Below are positions 38,283 to 47,480 of a stretch of DNA of 64,000 nucleotides, piece after piece (the first letter of the stretch is position 1; every line of letters starts with the position of its first letter). A model generated the notes under the pieces. It was not told the DNA's origin. It saw only the letters and a list, made by a program, of their open reading frames with translations, and ran no database searches. The stretch is from NCBI RefSeq assembly GCF_900105595.1, contig NZ_LT629784.1, positions 1,240,001-1,304,000 on the forward strand, in the 5' to 3' direction. The stretch is from Stappia sp. ES.058. GTDB taxonomy: Bacteria; Pseudomonadota; Alphaproteobacteria; Rhizobiales; Stappiaceae. The translations under genes were made by a program, and so were the position numbers.

Positions 38283-38728
38283 CTGACCTGGTTCTGGTAC
38301 TCGGCTGGTTCGGCCTGTTCGCACCGGTGGCATTTGGCGCCATCGGCAGCAGCATCGGCTGCGCGCGCGCCGGTTCTGCCGCCATCGGCGCGATGCTTGA
38401 TACGGAAACCGGCTATGGCCGCTTTATCGGCGCGTCGCTGATGCCGTCCTCGCAGGTGATCTACGGCATCGTCATCATGTTCTCCCTGCAACGGGATCCC
38501 ATGACGGCGGAAGCTGCGGCCGGTGTCTTCGGCGTCGGGGTGCTGGCGGGCGTCGCGCTGCTCTATGTCGGTATTCGCCAGGGCGAGGTGCTCGCCTCCG
38601 CCATCGTTGCCGCCAAGGCCAAGCCGGAGATCTTCGGCATCTCGCTGGCGCCGGCGGCGGTTCTTGAGGGGTTTGCCGTCTTCGCGCTGGTGTTTGCCCT
38701 CGTTCTGAGCGGCTCCATACCGGGATGA
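38279..38728 (+). CDS. atpK: V/A-type ATPase subunit K (rotor-ring proteolipid)
   Basis: This 149-residue protein has four helices in two hairpins, as in NtpK. Only the second hairpin has the ion-binding carboxylate (E130 in AVLEGFAVFA); the matching first-hairpin position is I61. Residues that coordinate Na+ in Enterococcus hirae NtpK have counterparts here: S58 and Q59 (T64, Q65), Y62 (Y68), Q101 (Q110) and E130 (E139). This suggests sodium rather than proton coupling, an inference from alignment by eye. The GTG start overlaps the atpI stop. Confidence 0.92.
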   Translation: MTDLVLVLGWFGLFAPVAFGAIGSSIGCARAGSAAIGAMLDTETGYGRFIGASLMPSSQVIYGIVIMFSLQRDPMTAEAAAGVFGVGVLAGVALLYVGIRQGEVLASAIVAAKAKPEIFGISLAPAAVLEGFAVFALVFALVLSGSIPG

Positions 38729-38750
38729 TTGTTTCAAGCGGGAGCAGGAA

Positions 38751-39476
38751 ATGAACGCGACATCCAAGCCCAATGCCACGCCGGATCAGCGATCCCCCGC
38801 CGATGTCCATTCAGCCGGGGCGGGGGTGCAGGCCCTGATCGACCGCCTGAGACAGGAGGGGGTCGAGGCCGGACAGCGCGAGGCGGATGCCGTGCTTGCC
38901 GACGCGCGGCTGAAGGCGGACCGGCTCGTGGAGGACGCGGAGGCGAAGGCAGACGAGATCCGCGAGACCGCGCGGCAGGAGGCACGCGCGGAACGTGCGG
39001 CGACACAGGATGCGTTGAAGATCGCTGCGCGCGATGTCGTCCTGTCTCTGCGAAACGAAATCGCCGCGCGCATCGACAAGGAGACGTCCCGCCTGCTGAA
39101 GGAGGCCTTCGCGGATGAGGCCTTTCTCAAGCGCCTGGTGCTCGCTCTTGCCGGCAAGGTGCGCGCCGACGCGGGGCTCGACGACGCGAAGGAACTGGAA
39201 TTCGTCCTGCCGGAACAGGTGATCACTTTCGAGGAACTGAAGGCCGATCCGGAAACTGTGACGGAAGGCACCCTGACGCATCTGGTTGTGTCGCTTGCCG
39301 CCAACGTGCTGCGGGACGGCGTGACGTTTTCGGCCGGGGCGGGCTTCGAGGGCGTTCGCATCATACTGCGCGACCAGGATCTGGAAGTGGACGTGACCGA
39401 AGCGGCGATCGCGCCACTGCTGGTCAAGCATCTTCAGCCCCGCTTTCGGGCCGTCATGGAAGGCGTGGTGCGTTAG
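38751..39476 (+). CDS. atpE: V/A-type ATPase subunit E (peripheral stalk)
   Basis: This 241-residue protein has a long charged N-terminal coiled coil (about 25-115, rich in A, E, R) and a globular C-terminal domain ending near residue 230, as in V-type E subunits. It links the A3B3 head to the stator. Its usual partner G/H is not seen in the operon. ATG follows AGCAGGAA. The gap to atpK is 22 bases, and the DUF2764 gene starts 3 bases after its stop. Confidence 0.85.
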   Translation: MNATSKPNATPDQRSPADVHSAGAGVQALIDRLRQEGVEAGQREADAVLADARLKADRLVEDAEAKADEIRETARQEARAERAATQDALKIAARDVVLSLRNEIAARIDKETSRLLKEAFADEAFLKRLVLALAGKVRADAGLDDAKELEFVLPEQVITFEELKADPETVTEGTLTHLVVSLAANVLRDGVTFSAGAGFEGVRIILRDQDLEVDVTEAAIAPLLVKHLQPRFRAVMEGVVR

Positions 39477-39479
39477 GAG

Positions 39480-40211
39480 ATGGGTGACGGTTCGTTCCAA
39501 TACATCACGCTGGCGGCAAGCCTGCCGCACCTCGGCGCGCTCTTCAGCAATGTGAATCTGCCGATGTCGCGCTATCGGCTGGAAGAGAGATTGTCGATGC
39601 TCGACGATGACGACCGTCGGCTTCTCGACCGTGTCACCCGTGTGACGTCCTGGCCGGGCGTCGCCGGTTGCGAGAGCGATGCGGAGGTCGTCGCCCGGTT
39701 CGAGGAGACCTGCGGCCTGGCTGAGGTCTTTCCGGACCTGGTCGCCATTCTGCGGGAGCGGCTTGAAACGCGGATGCTGGTTGCCGCCCTTCGCCTGCGC
39801 CGGGACGGGGCGGAGGACCCCGGTGCGGTTTCCGGATGGCGGCGTATGGCCGTCGCCCGGGCGATCCGCACAAACTGGAGCGATCCGACCTTCGGGTTGG
39901 GCCGTGCACGCCCCTGGCTTCGCGAGGCCCAGGCCTTGTGTGCCGGGGGAGACCACATCGGGCTGGAGCGCGCGGTGCTGACGGAAATCTATCGGCAGAT
40001 CGACCGGGCCGCGGCCCATCACCAGTTCGATTTCGAGGCGGTGACGCTTTACGTCCTGCGGTTTCAACTGATCGAGCGCTGGCAGCGCTACGATGCCGGG
40101 CGCGCACGCGACAGACTGGAAGCGCTGCTTCATTCGACGCTGGCCGGTGCATGGAGCGCGGGCAATGTCACACCATCGAGCGCAGGGACGGCGGGGAGCT
40201 TGTCGCAATGA
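39480..40211 (+). CDS. DUF2764-like V-ATPase operon protein (possible C/d-like subunit)
   Basis: This 243-residue soluble helical protein starts YITLAASLPHLGALF and contains FEAVTLYVLRFQLIERWQRYD. I recognise it as resembling the DUF2764 proteins encoded between E and A in the V-type operons of Chlamydia and Bacteroidetes, where it may replace subunit C (the V-type d socket). Its gene position, E-DUF2764-A, is the same here. The stop overlaps atpA in ATGA. Function is inferred from position only. Confidence 0.75.
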   Translation: MGDGSFQYITLAASLPHLGALFSNVNLPMSRYRLEERLSMLDDDDRRLLDRVTRVTSWPGVAGCESDAEVVARFEETCGLAEVFPDLVAILRERLETRMLVAALRLRRDGAEDPGAVSGWRRMAVARAIRTNWSDPTFGLGRARPWLREAQALCAGGDHIGLERAVLTEIYRQIDRAAAHHQFDFEAVTLYVLRFQLIERWQRYDAGRARDRLEALLHSTLAGAWSAGNVTPSSAGTAGSLSQ

Positions 40212-42106
40212 CGGAACTTTCGGAACTGCCGGCACCGAGCGCGGAAATCATTGCGGTCCAGGATGACCTGGTGACTCTCGCCCCGACCGGTGATCAGCCG
40301 CTGATGAAGAACGAGGTCGTCTACATCATTCCCCACGGGCCGGAGCGCGCGGGTCAGCGCGCGGAATATCTCCGCGCGGAGATCTTGCGTGTGCGAGGGG
40401 CGACCGCCGACGCGCAGGTGTTTGAAAGCACGCAGGGCGTGCGCATCGGCGACCGGGTGATCCAGACCGGTGAAATGCTGTCTGTCACGCTGGCCCCGGG
40501 GCTGCTCGGCGGTGTCTTCGACGGATTGCAGACGCCGCTCGCCGATGTCGCGTCGGACCATGGCTTCTTTCTGCCGCGCGGCATTGTCATTCCCGCACTC
40601 GATACCCGCCGCAAATGGGCGTTCACGCCGACCGTTCGGTCCGGGGATACGGTGCACGCCGGCGACGAGCTGGGAACGGTTCCGGAGGGGCGTTTCGCGC
40701 ACAAGGTCATGGTACCCTTCGCCACGCGCGGTGGGCTCACCGTGGAGCGCATTCGCGAAGGGGCCCATACGATCGACGAGGTGATCGCCACGCTGCGTGA
40801 CGATGATGGCCGACTGCATGAACTCACGATGGCGCAGCGCTGGCCGGTGCGCCGCCCGATCCCGGAAACGCTGAACCGGATGGGGCGTGGTGAGCGGCTT
40901 TACCCGGGCGACCCGCTGATCACGACCATTCGCCTGATCGACACATTCTTTCCGATCGCACGCGGTGGCACCGGGTGCATACCGGGGCCCTTCGGTGCGG
41001 GCAAGACCGTGCTTCAGTCGTTGATATCCCGGTTTTCCGATGTTGACGTCGTGATCGTGGTGGCCTGCGGCGAGCGGGCCGGCGAGGTGGTGGAAACCAT
41101 CACCGAGTTTCCGAACCAGCCGGATCCCTCCGGCGACGGAACGCTGATGGAGCGCACGGTGCTGGTGTGCAACACGTCCTCCATGCCGGTGGCGGCACGC
41201 GAGGCCTCGATCTACACCGGCATCACGCTCGGCGAATATTACCGCCAGATGGGGCTGGACGTTCTCCTGATCGCGGATTCGACCTCGCGCTGGGCACAGG
41301 CCATGCGCGAGACATCCGGCCGGCTGGAGGAAATTCCGGGTGAGGAGGCCTTTCCGGCCTATCTCGATTCAGCGATCCGCGGAGTTTACGAACGCGCCGG
41401 GGTGATGCGCACGCGCAACGGATCGACCGGCAGTCTGACGGTGATCGGAACGGTGTCGCCGGCGGGTGGAAACTTCGAGGAGCCGGTCACCCAGGCGACG
41501 CTTGGCACCGTGAAGGCCTTCCTCGGCCTGTCCTATGACCGCGCCTACAAACGGTTCTACCCGGCCGTCGATCCGTTGATCTCCTGGTCGCGTTACCGCA
41601 CCCAGTTGGCCGACTGGTTCGCGCGCGAACTCGGACCCGACTGGGCGGGCCAGGTCGATGCGGTGACCGACCTGCTGCACAAGGGAGACGAGATCTCGCG
41701 GATGATGCAGGTGACGGGCGAGGATGGGGTTACCCTTGATGACTTCGTCACCCAGCAAAAGGCGCTCTTCGTCGATATGGTCTATCTGCAGCAGGACGCA
41801 TTCGACGATGTCGATATGTCCGCGCCGCTTGCCCGCCAGCGCGAGACATTCGATCTCGTCTGCCGTGCGATCGGTCATACGTTTGCCTTCGACGACAAGG
41901 AAGCGGCGCGCGCGTTCTTCATCCAGCTCACGGGACTGTTCCGCAACCTCAATTACGCGTCAGACAAGAGCCCGCGGCGGTCCGAGTTGCTGGCGGAGAT
42001 TTCATCCATGCTTGCGAAGGCACATGTGCATTACGTCGGCACCCAGGATGTGGCCCGAGCGGACGGGTCTGGTGACTACAGCCAGCGGCGCACCCGGGCG
42101 CGATAG
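40208..42106 (+). CDS. atpA: V/A-type ATPase catalytic subunit A
   Basis: This 632-residue catalytic subunit has Walker A G260-PFGAGKT-267, the catalytic-glutamate region GERAGEVVE and [16 protein letters not shown]. The non-homologous region specific to V/A-type A subunits (about 110-190, [10 protein letters not shown]) is present. ATG 40208 overlaps the DUF2764 stop. It is the last gene of the operon. Its 3' end overlaps the convergent methyltransferase gene by 31 bases. No subunit F, C or G gene accompanies the operon. Confidence 0.96.
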   Translation: MTELSELPAPSAEIIAVQDDLVTLAPTGDQPLMKNEVVYIIPHGPERAGQRAEYLRAEILRVRGATADAQVFESTQGVRIGDRVIQTGEMLSVTLAPGLLGGVFDGLQTPLADVASDHGFFLPRGIVIPALDTRRKWAFTPTVRSGDTVHAGDELGTVPEGRFAHKVMVPFATRGGLTVERIREGAHTIDEVIATLRDDDGRLHELTMAQRWPVRRPIPETLNRMGRGERLYPGDPLITTIRLIDTFFPIARGGTGCIPGPFGAGKTVLQSLISRFSDVDVVIVVACGERAGEVVETITEFPNQPDPSGDGTLMERTVLVCNTSSMPVAAREASIYTGITLGEYYRQMGLDVLLIADSTSRWAQAMRETSGRLEEIPGEEAFPAYLDSAIRGVYERAGVMRTRNGSTGSLTVIGTVSPAGGNFEEPVTQATLGTVKAFLGLSYDRAYKRFYPAVDPLISWSRYRTQLADWFARELGPDWAGQVDAVTDLLHKGDEISRMMQVTGEDGVTLDDFVTQQKALFVDMVYLQQDAFDDVDMSAPLARQRETFDLVCRAIGHTFAFDDKEAARAFFIQLTGLFRNLNYASDKSPRRSELLAEISSMLAKAHVHYVGTQDVARADGSGDYSQRRTRAR

Positions 42107-42522
42107 GCGCGATAGGGCTCCCCGAACAGGTCGTCCGCGATACGCTCCTCCCGGGGGATGTACCAGAAATTGGCCACCGCGAAGAACACCAGGGGGCCGA
42201 TGAGCGTGAAAACCGTGTTGAGCAGCAGGGCGGCGCCGACAAGCGTCAGGACGAAGCCGAGATACATCGGATTGCGGCTCATCGCGAAAACGCCGGTGGT
42301 GATGAGCTTGTCCGGATCGCGGAACGCGTGGAGATTGGTGCGGGCCTTGACGAATTGACCGGCCGCCACTGCTTGCAGTGCCAGCCCGGCAACAATTATC
42401 GCCCAGCCGAGGAGCCTTGCGGGCGTGCCGAATACGGTCGCGACCGGAGCGGTTTCGCCCAGAACGGCCATCGCGACCAGAAGAATGAGCCAAAGAACCG
42501 GTGGGATAAGCAGATGCATCAT
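42076..42522 (-). CDS. Isoprenylcysteine carboxyl methyltransferase/phospholipid methyltransferase family membrane protein
   Basis: This 148-residue protein has four to five hydrophobic helices and the family motif SRNPMYLGF (about 81-89), with the later [16 protein letters not shown] that forms the SAM-binding part. Bacterial members methylate small lipids or have unknown substrates; no substrate can be given. It is convergent with and overlaps atpA by 31 bases. Upstream is the terminator of the BCCT gene, so it has its own promoter. Confidence 0.8.
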   Translation of the reverse strand: MMHLLIPPVLWLILLVAMAVLGETAPVATVFGTPARLLGWAIIVAGLALQAVAAGQFVKARTNLHAFRDPDKLITTGVFAMSRNPMYLGFVLTLVGAALLLNTVFTLIGPLVFFAVANFWYIPREERIADDLFGEPYRAYRARVRRWL

Positions 42523-42555
42523 CTCGCAAGGGTCCTTCAGCGACGTTGAATAAAC

Positions 42556-42590
42556 AACCGGGCGCGGCGGCCAAAGCCGCGCCCGGAAAC
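42556..42590 (-). terminator. Terminator after BCCT transporter gene
   Basis: CCGGGCGCGGC pairs perfectly with GCCGCGCCCGG around a seven-base loop (42558-42586). On the minus strand it is followed by TTGTTT. It lies 20 bases after the BCCT stop. Confidence 0.8.
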
Positions 42591-42605
42591 GTCAGCCCTA
42601 GTTTA

Positions 42606-44243
42606 TCACCGTTCCTCGGTGAGCAGTCCCTTGAAGATTGCCCAGCACATCAGCAGGAGTACAAGGGTAAAGGGCAGTCCGGTGGAGATCACCATCGCCT
42701 GCAGCGAACCCAGTCCGCCACCGATGAGCAACACGATCGCGACAAGCCCTTCGAAGGTGCACCAGAACACGCGCTGGGGAACCGGCGCGTCCACTTTGCC
42801 GCCTGCGGTGATCGTGTCGATCACCAGCGAGCCGGAGTCCGACGAAGTCACGAAGAACACGATGACGAGCACGATGCCGATCGTCGAGGTGATGGCGGCA
42901 AGCGGCAGGCCTTCGAGCATCGCGAAGAGCGAAAGCTCGGGATGGTAGCTGTCGATCACGTTCGCCTTCACCGCGCTCGTTGCCGGATCGCTCAACACCT
43001 GGTCGATGGCGACGCCGCCGAAGACAGCCATCCACAACACGCAGACGAGCGAGGGGATGATCAGCACGCAGGTGAGAAACTCGCGCACCGTACGGCCGCG
43101 GCTGACGCGGGCGATGAACATGCCGACAAACGGCGACCAGCTGATCCACCAGGCCCAGTAGAAGGCCGTCCAGCCCTGACGGTAACCGTCGTCAGTCCGT
43201 CCGACCGGATTGGACAGGGCCACGAGGTCGGTCGCATAGGCTGTCAGGCCGCTCAGGAAGTCGGTGAAAATTGCCACCGTCGGCCCCGCGATCAGGACAA
43301 AGAGAAGCAAAAGGGCCGCGATGCCCATGTTGATTTCCGACAGGATCTTGACGCCGCCGTCCAGGCCGCGAAGCACGGAAACCAGGGCAATCGAGGTGAT
43401 GCCGATGATCAGGATCACCTGAACCGTGATTGTGTTCGGCACGCCATAGACATACTCAAGACCGGCGTTGGCCTGCTGGGCCCCCAGGCCGAGCGAGGTC
43501 GCGAGACCGAAAAGCGTCGCGAAGACCGCGAGAATGTCGATGACGTGACCGGTCCAGCCCCACACGCGTTCGCCAAAAATCGGATAGAACGCAGAGCGGA
43601 TCGAGAGCGGCAAACCCTTGTTGAAACTGAAGAGCGCCAGCGCCAGAGCGACAACAGCGTAGATCGCCCAGGGGTGCAGGCCCCAATGGTAGATCGTGGC
43701 GGCCAGACCCATCTTCTTGGCGGCGTCAACGTTTCCGGCAATGATGCTGCCGTCCTCGGCAATCGGCGAAGGAACGCCCAGCGGCTGGGAAATCGCCATG
43801 TGATAAACCGGCTCGAGAACGCCGAAGAACATCAGGCCGATGCCCATGCCGGCCGCAAAGAGCATGGCGAACCAGCCGATGTAGCTGTAATCGGGCGAGG
43901 CTTCCTTGCCTCCCAGACGGACACTGCCCCAGGGGCTGATGATCAGGCCGAGGCAGAAAATCACGAACACATTGGCGGCACTCAGGAAAAACCAGTCGAA
44001 CGTGCTGGTGAGCGTCGGTCGCAGCCATCCAAAGAACGAGCCCGCCTGGTCGGGCGCGAGAAGCGCGTAAATGACGAAGGCCGTCACCGTGAGACCGGAA
44101 ATCATGAAAACCGGATTGTGGATGTCGAAACCGAACGGCCCGACATTGCCCTCGATGTTGTCCTGGCCAATCTCGAATTCGGTATCGATGAGGTCGGACG
44201 CGCCTTCGGGATCCGGGATCCCTGTGCTGCCTTGGTCTGTCAT
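42606..44243 (-). CDS. BCCT family transporter (betaine/carnitine/choline)
   Basis: This 545-residue inner-membrane carrier has about twelve helices. It carries the family signature GWTAFYWAWWISWSPFVGMF (about 344-363), GMGIGLMFFGVLEP and the aromatic YHWGLHPWAIY. It imports glycine betaine, choline or related osmolytes with Na+ or H+. The soluble N-terminal ~45 residues are acidic. It lies 57 bases after a universal stress protein on the same strand, so the two are probably co-expressed under osmotic stress. Confidence 0.92.
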   Translation of the reverse strand: MTDQGSTGIPDPEGASDLIDTEFEIGQDNIEGNVGPFGFDIHNPVFMISGLTVTAFVIYALLAPDQAGSFFGWLRPTLTSTFDWFFLSAANVFVIFCLGLIISPWGSVRLGGKEASPDYSYIGWFAMLFAAGMGIGLMFFGVLEPVYHMAISQPLGVPSPIAEDGSIIAGNVDAAKKMGLAATIYHWGLHPWAIYAVVALALALFSFNKGLPLSIRSAFYPIFGERVWGWTGHVIDILAVFATLFGLATSLGLGAQQANAGLEYVYGVPNTITVQVILIIGITSIALVSVLRGLDGGVKILSEINMGIAALLLLFVLIAGPTVAIFTDFLSGLTAYATDLVALSNPVGRTDDGYRQGWTAFYWAWWISWSPFVGMFIARVSRGRTVREFLTCVLIIPSLVCVLWMAVFGGVAIDQVLSDPATSAVKANVIDSYHPELSLFAMLEGLPLAAITSTIGIVLVIVFFVTSSDSGSLVIDTITAGGKVDAPVPQRVFWCTFEGLVAIVLLIGGGLGSLQAMVISTGLPFTLVLLLMCWAIFKGLLTEER

Positions 44244-44300
44244 TTGTTGTTCCTGTGTGAGTTGGTCATGCGCCTTTGCGGCGGTTCCATTGGAGCAGGA

Positions 44301-44720
44301 TCAGCTCTCGCGAACGACGAAAACGGATGCCTTCGATCGCCCGGCGACTGTTCCGCCGTTGGACGGCCACAGATAGTCCGCGACATTCGGCACATGCGAG
44401 GCCATGACCACGAGGTCTGCCCCGGTTTCGTCGATCGCCTTCAGGAGCGCAGGGTCGAGGTCGATTGACGGATCATGTGTCACAACCATGTGGCTGGAGG
44501 TCTCGATGCCATTCGCTTCGCTCTGCGCCTTGGCAAAGGTCGCCAGCTTTTCCGAATACTCGGTGGGCGTATGAGCGACGGATCCGGGTGTTTCTGTGGT
44601 GACACCCACGTAGCAGACCGGGATTTGATAATGGCGCGCGAGGTCGGCTGCCGTTTTCATCGCTTTTGCCAGTTTCTGGGCATGCGCCAGATCGACTGGA
44701 ACAATAATTTTCTTGTACAT
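44301..44720 (-). CDS. Universal stress protein (UspA family)
   Basis: This 139-residue cytosolic protein begins MYKKIIVPVDLAH and ends with the nucleotide-binding segment VVMASHVPNVADYLWPSNGGT..., close to the GxxG-x9-GS/T pattern of ATP-binding Usp proteins. I used ATG 44720, on the fold; an in-frame ATG at 44741 would add seven residues. It precedes a BCCT carrier; Usp domains often accompany osmolyte transporters and may regulate them. Confidence 0.88.
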   Translation of the reverse strand: MYKKIIVPVDLAHAQKLAKAMKTAADLARHYQIPVCYVGVTTETPGSVAHTPTEYSEKLATFAKAQSEANGIETSSHMVVTHDPSIDLDPALLKAIDETGADLVVMASHVPNVADYLWPSNGGTVAGRSKASVFVVRES

Positions 44721-45333
44721 ACTGGTGTCTCGCACCTCCATGTTTGGAATTTTCCAATTAAACGCCCGATGTCCGTCTTTCGACTATCTCCTGGCGTCGT
44801 CTCCTTGTCGAAAACCGACTCTCCTTCCGCGTCACGACAGCGGGCAAGAGGGTCGGTCGTCATTGATGGACAAGCGGGGCCATTGTTGCACCCGGCGGTC
44901 GGAGTGCCACGGCTTCACCAATGGCGCGGTATCGCCTGGGACGATCCGGATCGCGCCATCCATTCCAATCGTGTCACCGCTGCAATGTGCGCTCACATTG
45001 CCGGAAACCCGGTTCGCAAGACAATTGGCCCCAGCCTCTCGCTGCGCTAAACCGCGCTGAAACTGGCATATTCATGACATCAGCGCAAACTGGTGCGCAA
45101 AACTTGTGCATATCTTTGCGGTGCCGTTGGAGTGTCGCCCGATCCAGACCCAACGGCATCTTTGGGCGGGGTGACCAGCCTCCACAACGGTCCGACGATG
45201 TGAATTGCACGTCGCAAGTCTTTGCTTTAAAAGCGGAATAGTTGTCTTTTAGAGGAGCTGTTCCACAGATTTTTAGGGCGTCTCCGGTTTGTGCCGCAAA
45301 ATTTTTCCTGACTGCAGAATGGAAGGATACCGC
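44721..45333. other. Intergenic region upstream of usp-BCCT and gph
   Basis: This ~610-base gap lies between divergent genes. Several short open frames exist on both strands, but none has a ribosome site plus recognisable sequence. The only structure I note is the small palindrome at 44744-44757. The part near 45230-45310 is AT-richer and likely holds the plus-strand promoter. Confidence 0.55.
44744..44757. promoter_or_regulatory. Short palindrome upstream of usp gene
   Basis: TTGGAA-TT-TTCCAA is a perfect dyad 24 bases upstream of the universal stress protein start. Its position suits an operator or leader element, but no regulator can be named. Confidence 0.35.
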
Positions 45334-46047
45334 TTGTCCATCGACCCACCGATATCGGACACGCCTCGGCCGCGCGCACTTCTCTTCGATCTCGACGGGA
45401 CCCTTGTCGACAGCGTTCCGGATATCGCCGATGCCATCAACGCGGTTCTGGTCGCGAACGGATTCCCCGCGCTCGAGGTTGCGGACGTGCGCAAGATGGT
45501 CGGCAACGGCATCCGCAAGCTTGTCGAACGCGCGTTCGAGGCATCGGGCAAATCCCTGGAGGAAGACGAACTCACGACGATGACCGCCCGCATGATGGAG
45601 GTTTACCGGAAGGGGCTCACTGTCGCCACGACCCCGATGCCCGGCGCCGCTGCGGCGGCAGCCTGGCTCCGTCAGCGCGGTCATCGCCTTGCCGTGGTTA
45701 CCAACAAGCCGGAAGCGTTTGCCCGTGAAATCGTCAAACACTTCGGGTTCGAAACAGCCTTCACCGTCGTTGTCGGAGGAGATACCTGCGCCACCCGCAA
45801 GCCCGATCCCGAAATGCTGTTTCACGCTTGTCGGGAACTCGGCGTGGCGCCGGAAGACGCCATCCTTGTCGGCGACAGTCCGGCCGACATCGATGCGGCG
45901 CTGGCAGGCGGTTTCCCGAGCATCGCGGTTCGGGGCGGGTACACGAACATCGCGGTGGAAGACCTGGGCGCGACCTGCGTGATCGATACGCTCGAGGATC
46001 TCGCCGACGCGCTTGTCCGCGTGAGTCCGCACCCTGGGATGGCCTGA
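45334..46047 (+). CDS. gph: HAD family hydrolase, phosphoglycolate phosphatase-like
   Basis: This ~237-residue enzyme has HAD motif I in FDLDGTLVDS, motif II VVTNKPE, motif III with K in RKPDPEM and motif IV VGDSPADIDAA. It best fits 2-phosphoglycolate phosphatase (Gph/CbbZ), which clears phosphoglycolate from DNA repair or oxygenase activity. The TTG at 45334 is preferred because GGAAGGA sits six bases upstream; ATG 45319 lies before that ribosome site and lacks its own. It stands alone before a ferric-reductase-like gene. Confidence 0.85.
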   Translation: MSIDPPISDTPRPRALLFDLDGTLVDSVPDIADAINAVLVANGFPALEVADVRKMVGNGIRKLVERAFEASGKSLEEDELTTMTARMMEVYRKGLTVATTPMPGAAAAAAWLRQRGHRLAVVTNKPEAFAREIVKHFGFETAFTVVVGGDTCATRKPDPEMLFHACRELGVAPEDAILVGDSPADIDAALAGGFPSIAVRGGYTNIAVEDLGATCVIDTLEDLADALVRVSPHPGMA

Positions 46048-46142
46048 ACAAACGCGACCGCAGGGGTGTCAGGTTGCATCGCTCCGGACCATGTGGCCCT
46101 ATCGCCGGACGACTGCCGCTTCGCTGTCAGCGGTTGTCAACG

Positions 46143-47480
46143 ATGTCGAACGGAGTGTGGATGCCCGCGATTGCCCTGATAGGTCTTTATCTCTTGGTCG
46201 TTTTTGCGCCGCTTGGCCTTGCCGTCGCCGGTGGTTGGCCGCCGCGTCCGGTGCTGGATGAACTGGCCGCGGGGGCCGGTCTCGTCGCATTTGCAATCCT
46301 GCTCGCCGAGTTCCTGCTCTCGGGGCGTTTCCGCGCGGTTTCCGGGCGGGTCGGCATGGATGTCACCATGCGGTTTCACCAGCTACTTGCGCGCACGGCG
46401 CTCGCGCTCGCGGTGGTCCATCCTTTTCTTTACACACTGCCATTCAATCGTCCGCTGCCCTATGACCCGACACGCCAATTGACGCTGACCTTCGAGGGGG
46501 AGGGGCTTGTCACGGGGGTCCTGGCCTTTCTGCTCCTGCCGTCGCTGGTGATCCTCTCCATCGGGCGGGACAAGCTCCCGTTCCGCTATGAGACATGGCG
46601 GTTCCTGCATGGGATGGGCGCGCTTGCCGTCGCCGGTCTGGTGTATCTGCATGCGGTGGAGGCCGGGCGCTACAGCCAGGACTGGATGCTGCGCTGGTTC
46701 TGGAGCGGATTGCTCGGTCTCGCCGTCGTGTCGCTGCTGGTCGTTTATGTCGTCAAGCCGCTCCTGCAACTCCGGAGAAAGTGGCATGTGAGCGCGGTGC
46801 GCCAGGTGGCGGAGCGGACCTGGGAGCTGGCAATCGCGCCTGACGGGCATGAGGGGCTGGACTATCGCGCCGGACAGTTCGTCTGGCTCAACGTCGGCCA
46901 CAGTCCGTTTTCGCTGAATGAAAATCCGTTCTCGATCTGCTCCGCCCCCGGCGACGGCCGCGAAGTCCGGTTCCTGATCAAGGAACTGGGAGATTTCACC
47001 AGCAGCCTGTCGCGTGTTCGCACGGGCACGCAGGTTCATCTCGATGGCCCGCATGGCCATTTGACCCTCGAGGGTCGTGCTGCACCGGGCATCGCCTTCA
47101 TCGCGGGCGGAGTCGGGATCGCGCCGATGTTTTCGCTTCTGGGCCAACTGGTCCTCGAGGCTGACACCCGGCCCACGGTGCTCGTCTACGGCAACCGCGC
47201 CGCCGACCAGATCGCCCTTGGCGATAAACTGGCAAGGTTGCGGCGCGTGCACAAGACGCAGGTCGTCCAGGTGTTGAGCGATCCGCCCGCGGACTGGAGC
47301 GGCGAAGTCGGGATCATCGATGCTGCGCGCATTCGTGCGCTCTTCGGCGAGGAACAGTACCGCGACTGGCTTTTCGTCCTGTGCGGACCGCCGGCGATGA
47401 TGGAAATTGTCGAAGACACGCTGATCGGGATCGGCGTCGCCCCACGAAACATACTGGCGGAGAGGTTCCACTATGACTGA
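46143..47480 (+). CDS. Ferric reductase-like transmembrane flavocytochrome (FRD/FNR-type oxidoreductase)
   Basis: This 445-residue membrane protein has about six helices (1-215) with two pairs of haem-ligand histidines, each 14 apart: FHQLLARTALALAVVH and LHGMGALAVAGLVYLH. A cytosolic FAD/NAD(P)H module follows, with the FAD site NPFSICSAPGDG, GPHGHLTL and the nucleotide site GGVGIAPMFSLLG and CGPPAMM. The layout is that of FRE/NOX-type reductases, moving electrons from NAD(P)H through flavin and two haems across the membrane to iron, oxygen or an unknown acceptor. ATG 46161 is an alternative start. A 35-codon membrane ORF overlaps its end. Confidence 0.88.
   Translation: MSNGVWMPAIALIGLYLLVVFAPLGLAVAGGWPPRPVLDELAAGAGLVAFAILLAEFLLSGRFRAVSGRVGMDVTMRFHQLLARTALALAVVHPFLYTLPFNRPLPYDPTRQLTLTFEGEGLVTGVLAFLLLPSLVILSIGRDKLPFRYETWRFLHGMGALAVAGLVYLHAVEAGRYSQDWMLRWFWSGLLGLAVVSLLVVYVVKPLLQLRRKWHVSAVRQVAERTWELAIAPDGHEGLDYRAGQFVWLNVGHSPFSLNENPFSICSAPGDGREVRFLIKELGDFTSSLSRVRTGTQVHLDGPHGHLTLEGRAAPGIAFIAGGVGIAPMFSLLGQLVLEADTRPTVLVYGNRAADQIALGDKLARLRRVHKTQVVQVLSDPPADWSGEVGIIDAARIRALFGEEQYRDWLFVLCGPPAMMEIVEDTLIGIGVAPRNILAERFHYD

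Noticed and set aside
36192..38333. 713-codon minus-strand open frame opposite V-ATPase subunit I
   Set aside because: Antisense shadow; the translation is rich in His, Arg and Gly with no domain, whereas the plus strand has R509 and the helices of subunit I.
42546..44468. 640-codon plus-strand open frame opposite the BCCT transporter
   Set aside because: Strongly charged low-complexity translation; the minus strand encodes a complete BCCT carrier.
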